This document shows positions 17,559 to 24,657 of a DNA stretch of 64,000 nucleotides, piece after piece (the stretch's first letter is position 1; every line of letters starts with the position of its first letter). The DNA comes from Flagellimonas pacifica. GTDB taxonomy: Bacteria > Bacteroidota > Bacteroidia > Flavobacteriales > Flavobacteriaceae. The DNA is taken from NCBI RefSeq assembly GCF_900215465.1, contig NZ_OBEH01000004.1:238257-302256 (forward strand). Reading direction: 5' to 3'. Below the pieces are notes generated by a model, which saw only the letters and a program-made list of their open reading frames with translations, made no database searches and was not told where the DNA came from. The position numbers and the translations under genes were made by a program.

Positions 17559-18047
17559 ATGAAACTGATTTTGATTATTACAATTTTTTCTGTCTGGCTT
17601 GCTTTATCATTAATGTCTCAATTTGGTATAAATAAATTCAAAAGAAACGTATTTTCCAAATTATTGCTTCCTGAGTGGCGTTTTTTCTCTCCTCAACCTT
17701 TGAGCAATGATATGATTTTGTATTACAGAGATAAAAATTCTGATTTCCTTACTCACTGGAAACCCGCTATACCTGATTTGGATTCAAAATTTTATAATTT
17801 CTTATTCAACCCAAATAGAAGAGTGAGAAAGGCAGTTATTGATGCATCAAAAGTTCTGTCCATAAAATTCTCGGAGGACAATGAAGGTATCCATACAACT
17901 GTACCTTATTTAGTATTGCTTTTTTACGTGAGTTCTATTCCCAGAGATTACTTAGCCACAGAAACTCAATTTGCTCTAATTACAAGTTCTCACCAGAAAG
18001 AAAAAAGTGAGTTAATTTTTTCTTCTTCATTTCACGCCCTTGAGTAA
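17559..18047 (+). CDS. SdpA-family peptide-maturation protein (cassette 9)
   Basis: 162 residues. One N-terminal membrane segment (about 2-20) is followed by LLLPEWRFFSPQP, which recalls the conserved PxxWxFFxxxP element of SdpA-family proteins. In Bacillus subtilis SdpA works with the membrane protein SdpB to mature the SdpC toxin. It is tightly placed between the candidate precursor and the SdpB-like gene, so the three form one operon within a single cassette. Recognition is by motif and context only. Confidence 0.6.
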   Translation: MKLILIITIFSVWLALSLMSQFGINKFKRNVFSKLLLPEWRFFSPQPLSNDMILYYRDKNSDFLTHWKPAIPDLDSKFYNFLFNPNRRVRKAVIDASKVLSIKFSEDNEGIHTTVPYLVLLFYVSSIPRDYLATETQFALITSSHQKEKSELIFSSSFHALE

Positions 18048-18052
18048 TACTA

Positions 18053-18889
18053 GTGAATATGGATTACAATTTTATTTTTAGAATTACAGTATTGCTTGTA
18101 AGTATATCTTGTTTAGTATCATTTAGTGAGTGGTACGTGTTATTGAATAACATTAAAGTTAAAAATGCTTTTGCTTGGGAGGTTTATAGTACGCAAAACA
18201 AATACTACCAAAAGAGGTTCTTTTTGAAGTTCATCACACCATTCTTATCGAACAAAGTCAATTATTTGCTGTATGGTGGTATGATTTCCTCCATCTTATT
18301 AATTATTGGGACATTTATAACTTCCTATTCTTATTTCCTATTACCGCTTCTATTTGTGTTACTCCTATTGAAACAAATTCAAACACCTTTTGGCTTAGAA
18401 GGCTCAGACCAAATGCAATTAATAGTTGTAGGTAGTTTATCTCTTGTTTTATTAGATATAGAGAAAGGTGCTTTTCTTGCATTCGTTTTCATCTCCATAC
18501 AATTAATATTTTCTTATTTCTTCGCTGGGTTATCTAAAATTAAAAGTCAAGTATGGAGAAATGGAGATGCAATAACTTTAACTTTAAAAACCAATTCCTA
18601 TGGGAACAAAGCAATTTTTGAATTTTTAAAAAACAAGACTAAACTTTCAAAAATCATATGCTGGTTTATCATTAGTTGGGAAATCTTATTCATACTAAGC
18701 CCATTTTTACCAACTAACTTATTTTACTTAATGGTATTCCTTGCGTTTTTATTCCACCTATCTAATGCACTAATAATGAGGTTGAATGGATTTTTTTTAA
18801 CTTGGATTTCAACTTTTCCAAGTATTGTATTTTTCCATTTATGCTTAGTGGGAGAAGTAGAAACGTTTGCTAACATTGTGTATAAGTAA
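18053..18889 (+). CDS. SdpB-family membrane protein (HTTM-like, cassette 9)
   Basis: 278 residues with seven or eight hydrophobic segments. The layout fits the HTTM/SdpB group, including a polar loop with SQVWRNGDAI in the middle (about residues 164-173). SdpB is required with SdpA to mature SdpC-type toxins. The gene follows the SdpA-like gene after 5 nt. Its frame passes through the cassette end word GTTTGCTAAC and stops inside the left arm of site 9. No immunity gene (SdpI type) is present in the cassette. Confidence 0.6.
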   Translation: MNMDYNFIFRITVLLVSISCLVSFSEWYVLLNNIKVKNAFAWEVYSTQNKYYQKRFFLKFITPFLSNKVNYLLYGGMISSILLIIGTFITSYSYFLLPLLFVLLLLKQIQTPFGLEGSDQMQLIVVGSLSLVLLDIEKGAFLAFVFISIQLIFSYFFAGLSKIKSQVWRNGDAITLTLKTNSYGNKAIFEFLKNKTKLSKIICWFIISWEILFILSPFLPTNLFYLMVFLAFLFHLSNALIMRLNGFFLTWISTFPSIVFFHLCLVGEVETFANIVYK

Positions 18890-19002
18890 TAGCGGTTTAA
18901 GTGATAAAACGAAAGACAAAACATAAAACAAAGGTCAGTTCAAAACCGAAAGGTTTGTGAGTAGAAATCCGCTACTACTCATACACGATACCGTTGGTAG
19001 CC
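18865..19002 (+). repeat. attC-like site 9 (short class)
   Basis: R'' GTTTGCTAAC, arm GTGTATAAGTAATAGCGG against GTGTATGAGTAGTAGCGG, which differ only at the two fixed A/G positions. R' GTTGGTAGCC. 138 bp. Confidence 0.85.
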
Positions 19003-19086
19003 ATTTGGTACGTTAAAGGCACATAGTTTACAAAGTTAAACGGACATAGTTTACACTTTTTTAGGATATAATTTGAAGAATGAATT

Positions 19087-19344
19087 ATGGAGGTCAATTT
19101 AGCATATTATCGAAAAAAAGATTGGAGAAAATTCTTGGAAATGATCGACGACAGGGACAGCATGCACGATACTTGGAAAGAATGGCATAAATCATATTTA
19201 ATAGCAAAAAGAAACCTGACTTCCCAAGGTTTGGTCGTAAACGATTTTGCTGTTGATTTGAACGAATTAAAAAAATACTGTTCGAATCGAGGATTGAAAA
19301 TTGACGGGAAGGCTCGGTCTCAATTTGTATCTGACATAAAATGA
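19087..19344 (+). CDS. Small conserved protein of unknown function (cassette 10)
   Basis: 85 residues, soluble and charged, with a Trp-rich N-terminal half (WRKFLEMIDD, WKEWHKSY) and a C-terminal part VDLNELKKYCSNRGLKIDGKARSQFV. The pattern seems familiar from unannotated Bacteroidota proteins but I know no function. Its stop overlaps the start of the next gene by 4 nt (ATGA), so the two are translationally coupled. The 85-bp leader contains ACATAGTTTACA twice, 24 bp apart. Confidence 0.6.
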   Translation: MEVNLAYYRKKDWRKFLEMIDDRDSMHDTWKEWHKSYLIAKRNLTSQGLVVNDFAVDLNELKKYCSNRGLKIDGKARSQFVSDIK

Positions 19345-19604
19345 ATGAAGAACATATAGTTAAAGTACAAGCTTTATTAACCGAATGGAATCCACTCGGA
19401 AGTCAATCGGCTCAAATAAGCGACTTAAATAATTATGAAATTGAAGCGACCGATATCCTGTTTCATATAAAAAAAAACAATACGGTGGATCAGATAAGTA
19501 AAATGATAACTACTGTTTTAAATCAGGCTTTTGGAATTCACGTGGAACCGGTTAAATGCAAAATAATTGCTGAACAAGTTCAAATTATGCTAAAAGAAAA
19601 ATAA
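19341..19604 (+). CDS. DUF1871-like small protein (cassette 10)
   Basis: 87 residues. The pattern (LLTEWNPLG near the start, then YEIEATDILFHI and a helical C-terminus) resembles the DUF1871 family of small bacterial proteins. The function is unknown and the assignment is from memory of the motif. Coupled to the preceding gene, it makes a two-gene cassette. This kind of pairing of two tiny soluble proteins could be a toxin-antitoxin or immunity-type unit, but no catalytic residues support that. Confidence 0.5.
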   Translation: MNEEHIVKVQALLTEWNPLGSQSAQISDLNNYEIEATDILFHIKKNNTVDQISKMITTVLNQAFGIHVEPVKCKIIAEQVQIMLKEK

Positions 19605-19803
19605 AACTGCGAAAGTACCACAAGTCCTATAAGAAATGCGGGGTAAGTTCTGTATCAAAAGGCTTCCGTATATTATATGAAGTCGCAATATCTTTGGGTT
19701 TTTACTTTCGATAAAAAAACAAATCCAAAAGCTTTTACTGCGGGTTTGACAAAAAGTGAAATGTAGATTTGCATCTGCAATACTCATAGCTCCGGCTATG
19801 CCA
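19605..19803 (+). repeat. Degenerate attC-like site 10, end of the array
   Basis: The left arm CTATAAGAAATGC and right arm (reverse complement CTATGAGTATTGC) are still recognisable. So are the long-class elements GCAATATCTTTGGG and CCAAAAGCTTTTAC. The end word expected for cassette 10 (GGCTACCAAC) is missing and there is no clear GTT right end, so the site looks decayed or chimeric. Confidence 0.55.
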
Positions 19804-20050
19804 ACTTTTAAAAAAAGTGCTTTCTTATCTCAATTTTTTTTGATGTTTAGGGTAGTAAGAGAAAAACTTTCATCAATTCGGGAGCTTTGGCATCAATTTT
19901 AATCCCAAATCTTACCATAACTAACCTGCGCGTGGATCCTGCGGAGTTTCTTTAGCGTTCAGGCAGATAAGCGTTAAGAAGAAACTCTGTAGGGCGCAAC
20001 CATACCTTTGCTCGGCACACCATACCTTTTCTCTCCCTATCCACAAAAAA
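19804..20050. other. Gene-free stretch between array and relaxase
   Basis: About 250 bp without a credible gene. It holds an inverted repeat GAGTTTCTT (19944-19952) / AAGAAACTC (19979-19987) with AGCGTT twice in the loop. It is probably array debris. Confidence 0.5.
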
Positions 20051-20068
20051 GCGCCCGACAGGGCGCAA
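20041..20068 (-). terminator. Terminator of the mobilization operon
   Basis: On the minus strand GCGCCC, loop TGTC and GGGCGC are followed by six T. It lies about 30 bp after the relaxase stop. Confidence 0.85.
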
Positions 20069-20098
20069 AATCCCATATCAAAAACACCTCTTCAAGTT

Positions 20099-22411
20099 TT
20101 ACCACGGAAGCCCCATACCCATGCCTTTCCTTTTTGGTTTCGTAAAATCCGAAAACTCGTCTTTGAAGCCGTTATAGACTTCTTCGGTTTTCTTGCCGCT
20201 TCCGCTCAATAAGGAACTAACGGCATAAACACCTTTTCTGAGTAGTCTATTTTGTTGGATATTGTAATGCCTCGCTGATGCTGTGTTCACACTTTCGCGA
20301 AGTCCGCTATCCATATGATGCTGCACCATTTCCCGGTGCAGGTTCGGGTACACTTTTTCCGCCGTTAGCATAAAGGCGACCTTGTCGTACATTCCCCTTT
20401 CCATTAGATGTCCCGCCCATAGATTTTCGAGATTGTTCCGGCCCTCTTCAATAAGTCCATTGATGACGGGTTGCTGTTCTTTTAATGCTTCGTTCAAATC
20501 GGGTATTGAACGCAAATACTGGCTAGTTCTTTTCGGCAATGGGCAACTTGTTTTGTTGTTTATATAAATGGATTTGATTTCGAACCCCTTCGCCCCTTTT
20601 ACAAAATAGAACCCCTTGGCATTGAAAAAGGCGATATAGTCCTTCGCTGATTTTTCAAAGGGGGCGTGCATCCGTTCGGCATGTTTGACATACGAGCCTA
20701 AGGCGACACTTTCAAATTGCTTTTTGTAAACAGGATTCATTTTATCATAGAGTTTCGGGAATATCATTGGTAGGAAAATGGTCGATGCCATTGGTTTGGG
20801 GCTATTGTCAGAAGATTGTTCCGATAACATTTCGAGCATCAAATGGTTTTGGCGCACAAAGCCCGAAGACACATGTTTTTCCATATTCTCGGGGAAGGGC
20901 AAATGATTTAAGGGAACGGGAACCGAATGCTTGTTCGAATTGGTAAAGGACAACTTGTTGTTGTTATATTTTACGCCCAAGGATTGGAACAAAAGACGAA
21001 CGCTTCCTTGCTTCGTGCCGACATTAAAAACCTCTTTTCTCAATACGTTACCAATGAGCTTGAATTTGTTTTCCAGGGTTTCCTTTTCTTTTTTGGTCTC
21101 CAGTTCATACAATCTTTCCCTGACCATGGGAAAGGTATTTTCAACCGCTTTCCTGAATTCGGTCCTTCGATTTCTTGGGATATAACGTTCCAAGAAATTA
21201 TGGTTTTTTGAGGCCGTCAAGTTGGGAACAATATCGCCGAAGTTCATGGTCATGATATGTTCCGAAAGCAATCCTTCCTGTTTCTGGGATTTCAGATAGG
21301 ATGTTGTCAATGCCTCCTTTATGACTTTTTGGATTTCCAGTTTGAACTGTTTGCTTTCTGTATCGAATTGCGTGGGTTCGTTGCCGTTGCTAAAAATATC
21401 CTTTCGGTTTTGCATTCGGATGTTTTTCCCAAGCTCCCTTGCCCTGAAAACATATCCCGATTTGTCATAGATTGTATATCCCTCGATAACTTCTTCGTTT
21501 TTGTCCAATTTTATGTCGATATCGTGATATTCTTTGAGAACATCTTCTATTTCAGTCGGACGGATAGTTTTAAAAAGACCATAGGTGGTCTCTATCTGTT
21601 TCAACAGGCGTTTCCTGTGCATCGGGAGCAGTCTCGATTTGGAATGTAGGTCAAAGACCTTTTGCAGTTTCGGACCGCTCAATCCTCGGTGTACGGCAGA
21701 GCCGTTGATGAACCTTGTCCGGTAGCCTTTTTGATTGTTCAGACCAAACGCTACCCCTATCCTTCCCGATTCGCTTTTGGTTTGTTTAACATCAATATGA
21801 TAGGGCTTGACCAGTTTTGCGAGTTCCTCGAAACTGCGCACCTTGTATTTTTGGTTGATACCGTTCAGCACGTCCTGCAAATAATATTTCGTTCCTTTTT
21901 CCGCATCCATCTCGAACTGTAACTCGGGTAATCGGTATATCGGGAGTTGCCTTTTCTGTTTCGTTGTTGGTGCCTGAAACAGACCATACTTTTTTTCGAG
22001 GTACTGCCGTGTCGCTATGCTCCTTCTATGGCTATTGAAGATTCCGAGTACTTTTCCATCTTCTTTTACATTGGTGGTAACGATATGGACATGCTCGTGT
22101 TTGGTATCGTGGTGCCTGACAACTACATAGGGCTGCCTCCGGTAGCCCATATTTTCCATGTACTCTTCGGAGATTTTTAGGAAAGTACCGTCGTCAAGGT
22201 GTTCCCCGTGCGGAAGGTTCAGGCTGATATGTGCATAGCGGTTTTTGGTATCGTTGCGCTGTCCCTGAAAATGGAGCACGTTACCGAAGAACTTTGGCGA
22301 TATGCTTTGGGAAAACGTGTTGCCGTAACCAAGTATTCGCATACCTTCCTTTCCGAAGACGTAGTTCAATGTCCCCTGACAGGTTTCGCCATAAATGATT
22401 TTTGCTATCAT
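20099..22411 (-). CDS. Relaxase/mobilization nuclease (MOB type)
   Basis: 770 residues. The N-terminal relaxase domain (about 1-200) has a metal-binding histidine cluster HEHVHI (His105, His107, His109) and an upstream NRYAHISLNLP motif. A Tyr near the N-terminus (Tyr8 or Tyr17) would be the nicking residue. A long, divergent C-terminal region follows, with no helicase motifs seen. The enzyme nicks oriT and leads single-stranded transfer using a helper conjugation system. It overlaps the MobC-like gene by 4 nt (ATGA). The DNA is more GC-rich than the cassette array, pointing to a separate origin. Confidence 0.9.
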   Translation of the reverse strand: MIAKIIYGETCQGTLNYVFGKEGMRILGYGNTFSQSISPKFFGNVLHFQGQRNDTKNRYAHISLNLPHGEHLDDGTFLKISEEYMENMGYRRQPYVVVRHHDTKHEHVHIVTTNVKEDGKVLGIFNSHRRSIATRQYLEKKYGLFQAPTTKQKRQLPIYRLPELQFEMDAEKGTKYYLQDVLNGINQKYKVRSFEELAKLVKPYHIDVKQTKSESGRIGVAFGLNNQKGYRTRFINGSAVHRGLSGPKLQKVFDLHSKSRLLPMHRKRLLKQIETTYGLFKTIRPTEIEDVLKEYHDIDIKLDKNEEVIEGYTIYDKSGYVFRARELGKNIRMQNRKDIFSNGNEPTQFDTESKQFKLEIQKVIKEALTTSYLKSQKQEGLLSEHIMTMNFGDIVPNLTASKNHNFLERYIPRNRRTEFRKAVENTFPMVRERLYELETKKEKETLENKFKLIGNVLRKEVFNVGTKQGSVRLLFQSLGVKYNNNKLSFTNSNKHSVPVPLNHLPFPENMEKHVSSGFVRQNHLMLEMLSEQSSDNSPKPMASTIFLPMIFPKLYDKMNPVYKKQFESVALGSYVKHAERMHAPFEKSAKDYIAFFNAKGFYFVKGAKGFEIKSIYINNKTSCPLPKRTSQYLRSIPDLNEALKEQQPVINGLIEEGRNNLENLWAGHLMERGMYDKVAFMLTAEKVYPNLHREMVQHHMDSGLRESVNTASARHYNIQQNRLLRKGVYAVSSLLSGSGKKTEEVYNGFKDEFSDFTKPKRKGMGMGLPW

Positions 22412-22794
22412 CCTGTTTTTTCTTCCATTGTTATTTCGACAAGTAAGTATAGCAGGTCGTTAGCCTGTTTAATTTCCCGTTCGAGGTTCGAATTCGGACT
22501 TCTCAGGTTCTTGTGGTGCGCAATCTTGACGAGTTGGTTGATGTTGTTGCCGATCTTGTTGATATGGTAGGCAAGATTTGAAGTGTCGGGAAGCATATCC
22601 CTTTCTACGGACTCCTGTTTCAAGACCAATCTTCTAAGCAAAGGACTTATTACTCCCCTTTCAGAAATATCCAAATTATAGGCTGCGCAGATTTTTCTCA
22701 ATTTATCGTATTCCGTATCGTTAAAACGAAGCATTACGTTATGGTACCGCTTCTTATTTCCCAATCGTTTTCGGCCTCTTTTGCGTTGTTCCAT
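22408..22794 (-). CDS. MobC-like relaxosome accessory protein
   Basis: 128 residues. The Lys/Arg-rich start RKRGRKRLGNKKRYHNVMLRFNDTEYDKL is typical of the ribbon-helix-helix-like Bacteroidota mobilization proteins. The helical C-terminal part with INKIGNNINQLVKIAHH is the usual MobC signature. It helps the relaxase recognise oriT. It lies directly upstream of the relaxase with translational overlap. Confidence 0.85.
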   Translation of the reverse strand: MEQRKRGRKRLGNKKRYHNVMLRFNDTEYDKLRKICAAYNLDISERGVISPLLRRLVLKQESVERDMLPDTSNLAYHINKIGNNINQLVKIAHHKNLRSPNSNLEREIKQANDLLYLLVEITMEEKTG

Positions 22795-23296
22795 ATTCGT
22801 TGCTTTTCAGGGCAAAACACTTCGCAAGAAGTAGACAATTCTAAGTTACTTAGAATACACCTCGCTATCCGTTTCACGGATAAATATATATAATAGATTT
22901 TGAATATAACTAACTTATAATCAATATATTATATCGTAAAACCATATGAGACCAATAGAGACCATTTAAGACCAAAAGACCTCCTATAATAGACCATTTG
23001 GAACTCGTTTATTTGAAGGAAATCGATAAAAGAGTCAATTCAATATCGCATTTTTTATGGGCAGGGAGAAGAAAGGGCAAGCGGTTTTTTCTACCGCTTG
23101 GGCTTTTGCGCGGTGCCGAGGGGGTCGTGCAAAACTGGAACGGAATGACTTCACGGGAGGACCGGCGAAGCGTGTCCGCAAGGGAGGATTGGAGTGGAAG
23201 GGTTGCACGACTTCCGCAGGGTCATGGGCATGAATGAACTATATTTGAATTAAGTAGAGCCGCGACTTAAATAGTTACTGGTCCGTAAAAGTAAAA
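22795..23296. other. Gene-poor region, candidate oriT
   Basis: 500 bp upstream of the mobilization operon. An AT-rich promoter-like part (22870-22990) with repeated AGACCA(A/T) words is followed by a GC-rich part. The latter contains the inverted repeats AAGCGG/CCGCTT (about 23079-23099) and GTCGTGCAA (23124-23132) / TTGCACGAC (23203-23211). oriT regions of such elements usually lie just before mobC. No convincing gene was found here. Confidence 0.5.
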
Positions 23297-24511
23297 TTAG
23301 AAATTAATAACCCTATCTAAGGCATCATCAGTATCTTGATGCATAAAGTTGGCTTGGTAGTTAATTGTCGTTGTAATAGATGTATGACGATAAAGCTTTT
23401 GCAACATTTGAAGAGGGATTGCTTCACCCGCAATATTGCCAAAGCTGTGACGGGCAATATGCATAGTCAGTTTTTTATCAATATTTGCTTTGTTAGCAAG
23501 TCTTGACAGGTATTTGTTAAATTTTTTAGTTGCCGTTTTTGTTTTAGCCAAGACATCTTGCGCACTCTTCAAATTTGCCTTTTTCATTTCAGGAAAGATA
23601 AAATCATCCTCGTTATTTTTGTCGTTCTTGTAATGCTCTAGAATGGGGATGACTTTTTCGGGAAGCTTTAAGGATAAAAGTTTTGCATTTTTACTCATGC
23701 GATAATGCAGACGACCATCATAGATATCAGACCATCGTATATTGATCACATCCCCAACTCGCATTCCTGCCAGATAAAAACTAAAGAGCCAGACATTGCG
23801 CACATGGGTTTCTTGCGCAGTTAAAGTATCTAACGCTTCAATGTCTTGAATCTCTTCTTTGGTTAAACCGACTTTTTCAGTTTCCGGGAACTTAATGCGG
23901 ATTTTATCTTTACCGAAAGGATAATGTTTGCGCTCAATAATACCCTGCTTAATAGCACGATTATAGAGGGTTCGTATGACAATCAAGGTATTAATCACGC
24001 TGCGTTGGGACAACTTTCTCTCTCCTTTTAAGTAGCTCATAAAGCGTCTTAGAAAAGCTTCATCAATTTCTTTGAAGGTAATTTGATTATTATTTGCAAA
24101 ACGCATCACATGACCAATACGCGCCTTATCCGTAATATAACGATTGAGTTTTTTATTGACATTCAGTTCTTTCAGATAAGAATCAGCAACCTGTTTAAAT
24201 GAAACTTTTGATAAAGGCGTAGTAATTTCTTTTTTTATGGTTTGGGAAGAGAAATCCGTTTTATCCGAGGTCAAAGTAAGTAGTGTTTTATTTGCCTCGG
24301 CTAATTTAGTAAGCAGAAGATTGTTTAATCTTACCGAATTGGGATGTGATTTGCGAACTATCTTATTTACTTCATCCCAATACTTGAGGTTTATGTACTG
24401 ACCCGTATAAAGATAAGTTGAACGCCTTTCTTTAGTAATTCGAATAACAAGAGGATACTGCCCTTGTTTGTTAGGTTTCTTGCGAAGGGTTACTTTTATA
24501 CTCGATGCCAC
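23297..24511 (-). CDS. Island integrase (tyrosine recombinase with arm-binding domain)
   Basis: About 404 residues. The N-terminal Arm-DNA-binding domain begins IKVTLRKKPNKQGQYPLVIRI, followed by a SAM-like core-binding domain and a catalytic domain with Arg in AGMRVGD, HIARHSF, YRHTSI and the Tyr of INYQ. It lies directly beside the right attachment repeat and should integrate and excise the island at tRNA-Leu. The GTG at 24511 places the arm domain at the usual distance. A TTG at 24553 would add 14 residues encoded by the GGTACAAC tandem. It is clearly different from the array recombinase. Confidence 0.92.
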   Translation of the reverse strand: MASSIKVTLRKKPNKQGQYPLVIRITKERRSTYLYTGQYINLKYWDEVNKIVRKSHPNSVRLNNLLLTKLAEANKTLLTLTSDKTDFSSQTIKKEITTPLSKVSFKQVADSYLKELNVNKKLNRYITDKARIGHVMRFANNNQITFKEIDEAFLRRFMSYLKGERKLSQRSVINTLIVIRTLYNRAIKQGIIERKHYPFGKDKIRIKFPETEKVGLTKEEIQDIEALDTLTAQETHVRNVWLFSFYLAGMRVGDVINIRWSDIYDGRLHYRMSKNAKLLSLKLPEKVIPILEHYKNDKNNEDDFIFPEMKKANLKSAQDVLAKTKTATKKFNKYLSRLANKANIDKKLTMHIARHSFGNIAGEAIPLQMLQKLYRHTSITTTINYQANFMHQDTDDALDRVINF

Positions 24512-24532
24512 AGTTGTAATGTTTAACCCAAA

Positions 24533-24551
24533 GGTACAACATAGGTACAAC
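24533..24551 (+). repeat. Right copy of tandem GGTACAAC element
   Basis: Identical 19 bp to 7964-7982, in the same orientation. It is just upstream of, or overlapping, the integrase start. Confidence 0.65.
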
Positions 24552-24657
24552 AAATAGTGGTTTTACTCGTATTTTAATGGTTTGAAAAACTACTGAAATT
24601 AATATAATCAGCTGATTATAAGACCATTTAGAGCCATGCTAGCCCAAAAAGGGTAGA

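Larger units (their letters stand above)
9647..19803 (+). other. Integron-like gene-cassette array (about ten cassettes)
   Basis: All genes point one way and each gene or gene group is followed by a structured site with a TAAC-type left end and a GTT-type right end. Cassette start words are matched by reverse-complementary end words: GTTACAGGC/GCCTGTAAC, GTTAGCGAAC/GTTCGCTAAC, GTTGTAACC/GGTTACAAC, GTTGTAATG/CATTACAAC, GTTAGCAAAT/ATTTGCTAAC, GTTAGCGAAC/ATTCGCTAAC (9 of 10), GTTAGCATAC/GTATGCTAAC and GTTAGCAAAC/GTTTGCTAAC. Cassettes 5 and 10 are not matched. This is the boundary logic of integron cassettes (R''/R'), seen directly in the sequence. Mobility of the cassettes is inferred. Confidence 0.85.

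Noticed and set aside
10554..19803. Interpreting the repeated sites as a CRISPR array or REP elements
   Set aside because: Spacing is irregular and gene-sized, the units are structured with matched cassette ends, and there are no short uniform spacers or cas genes.
20382..22570. Several long plus-strand frames within the relaxase/mobC region
   Set aside because: They are antisense to genes with recognised catalytic motifs and show no family features.
22998..23237. Open frame of 79 codons on the plus strand
   Set aside because: Non-ATG start, no family resemblance, and it covers the GC-rich inverted repeats of the candidate oriT.
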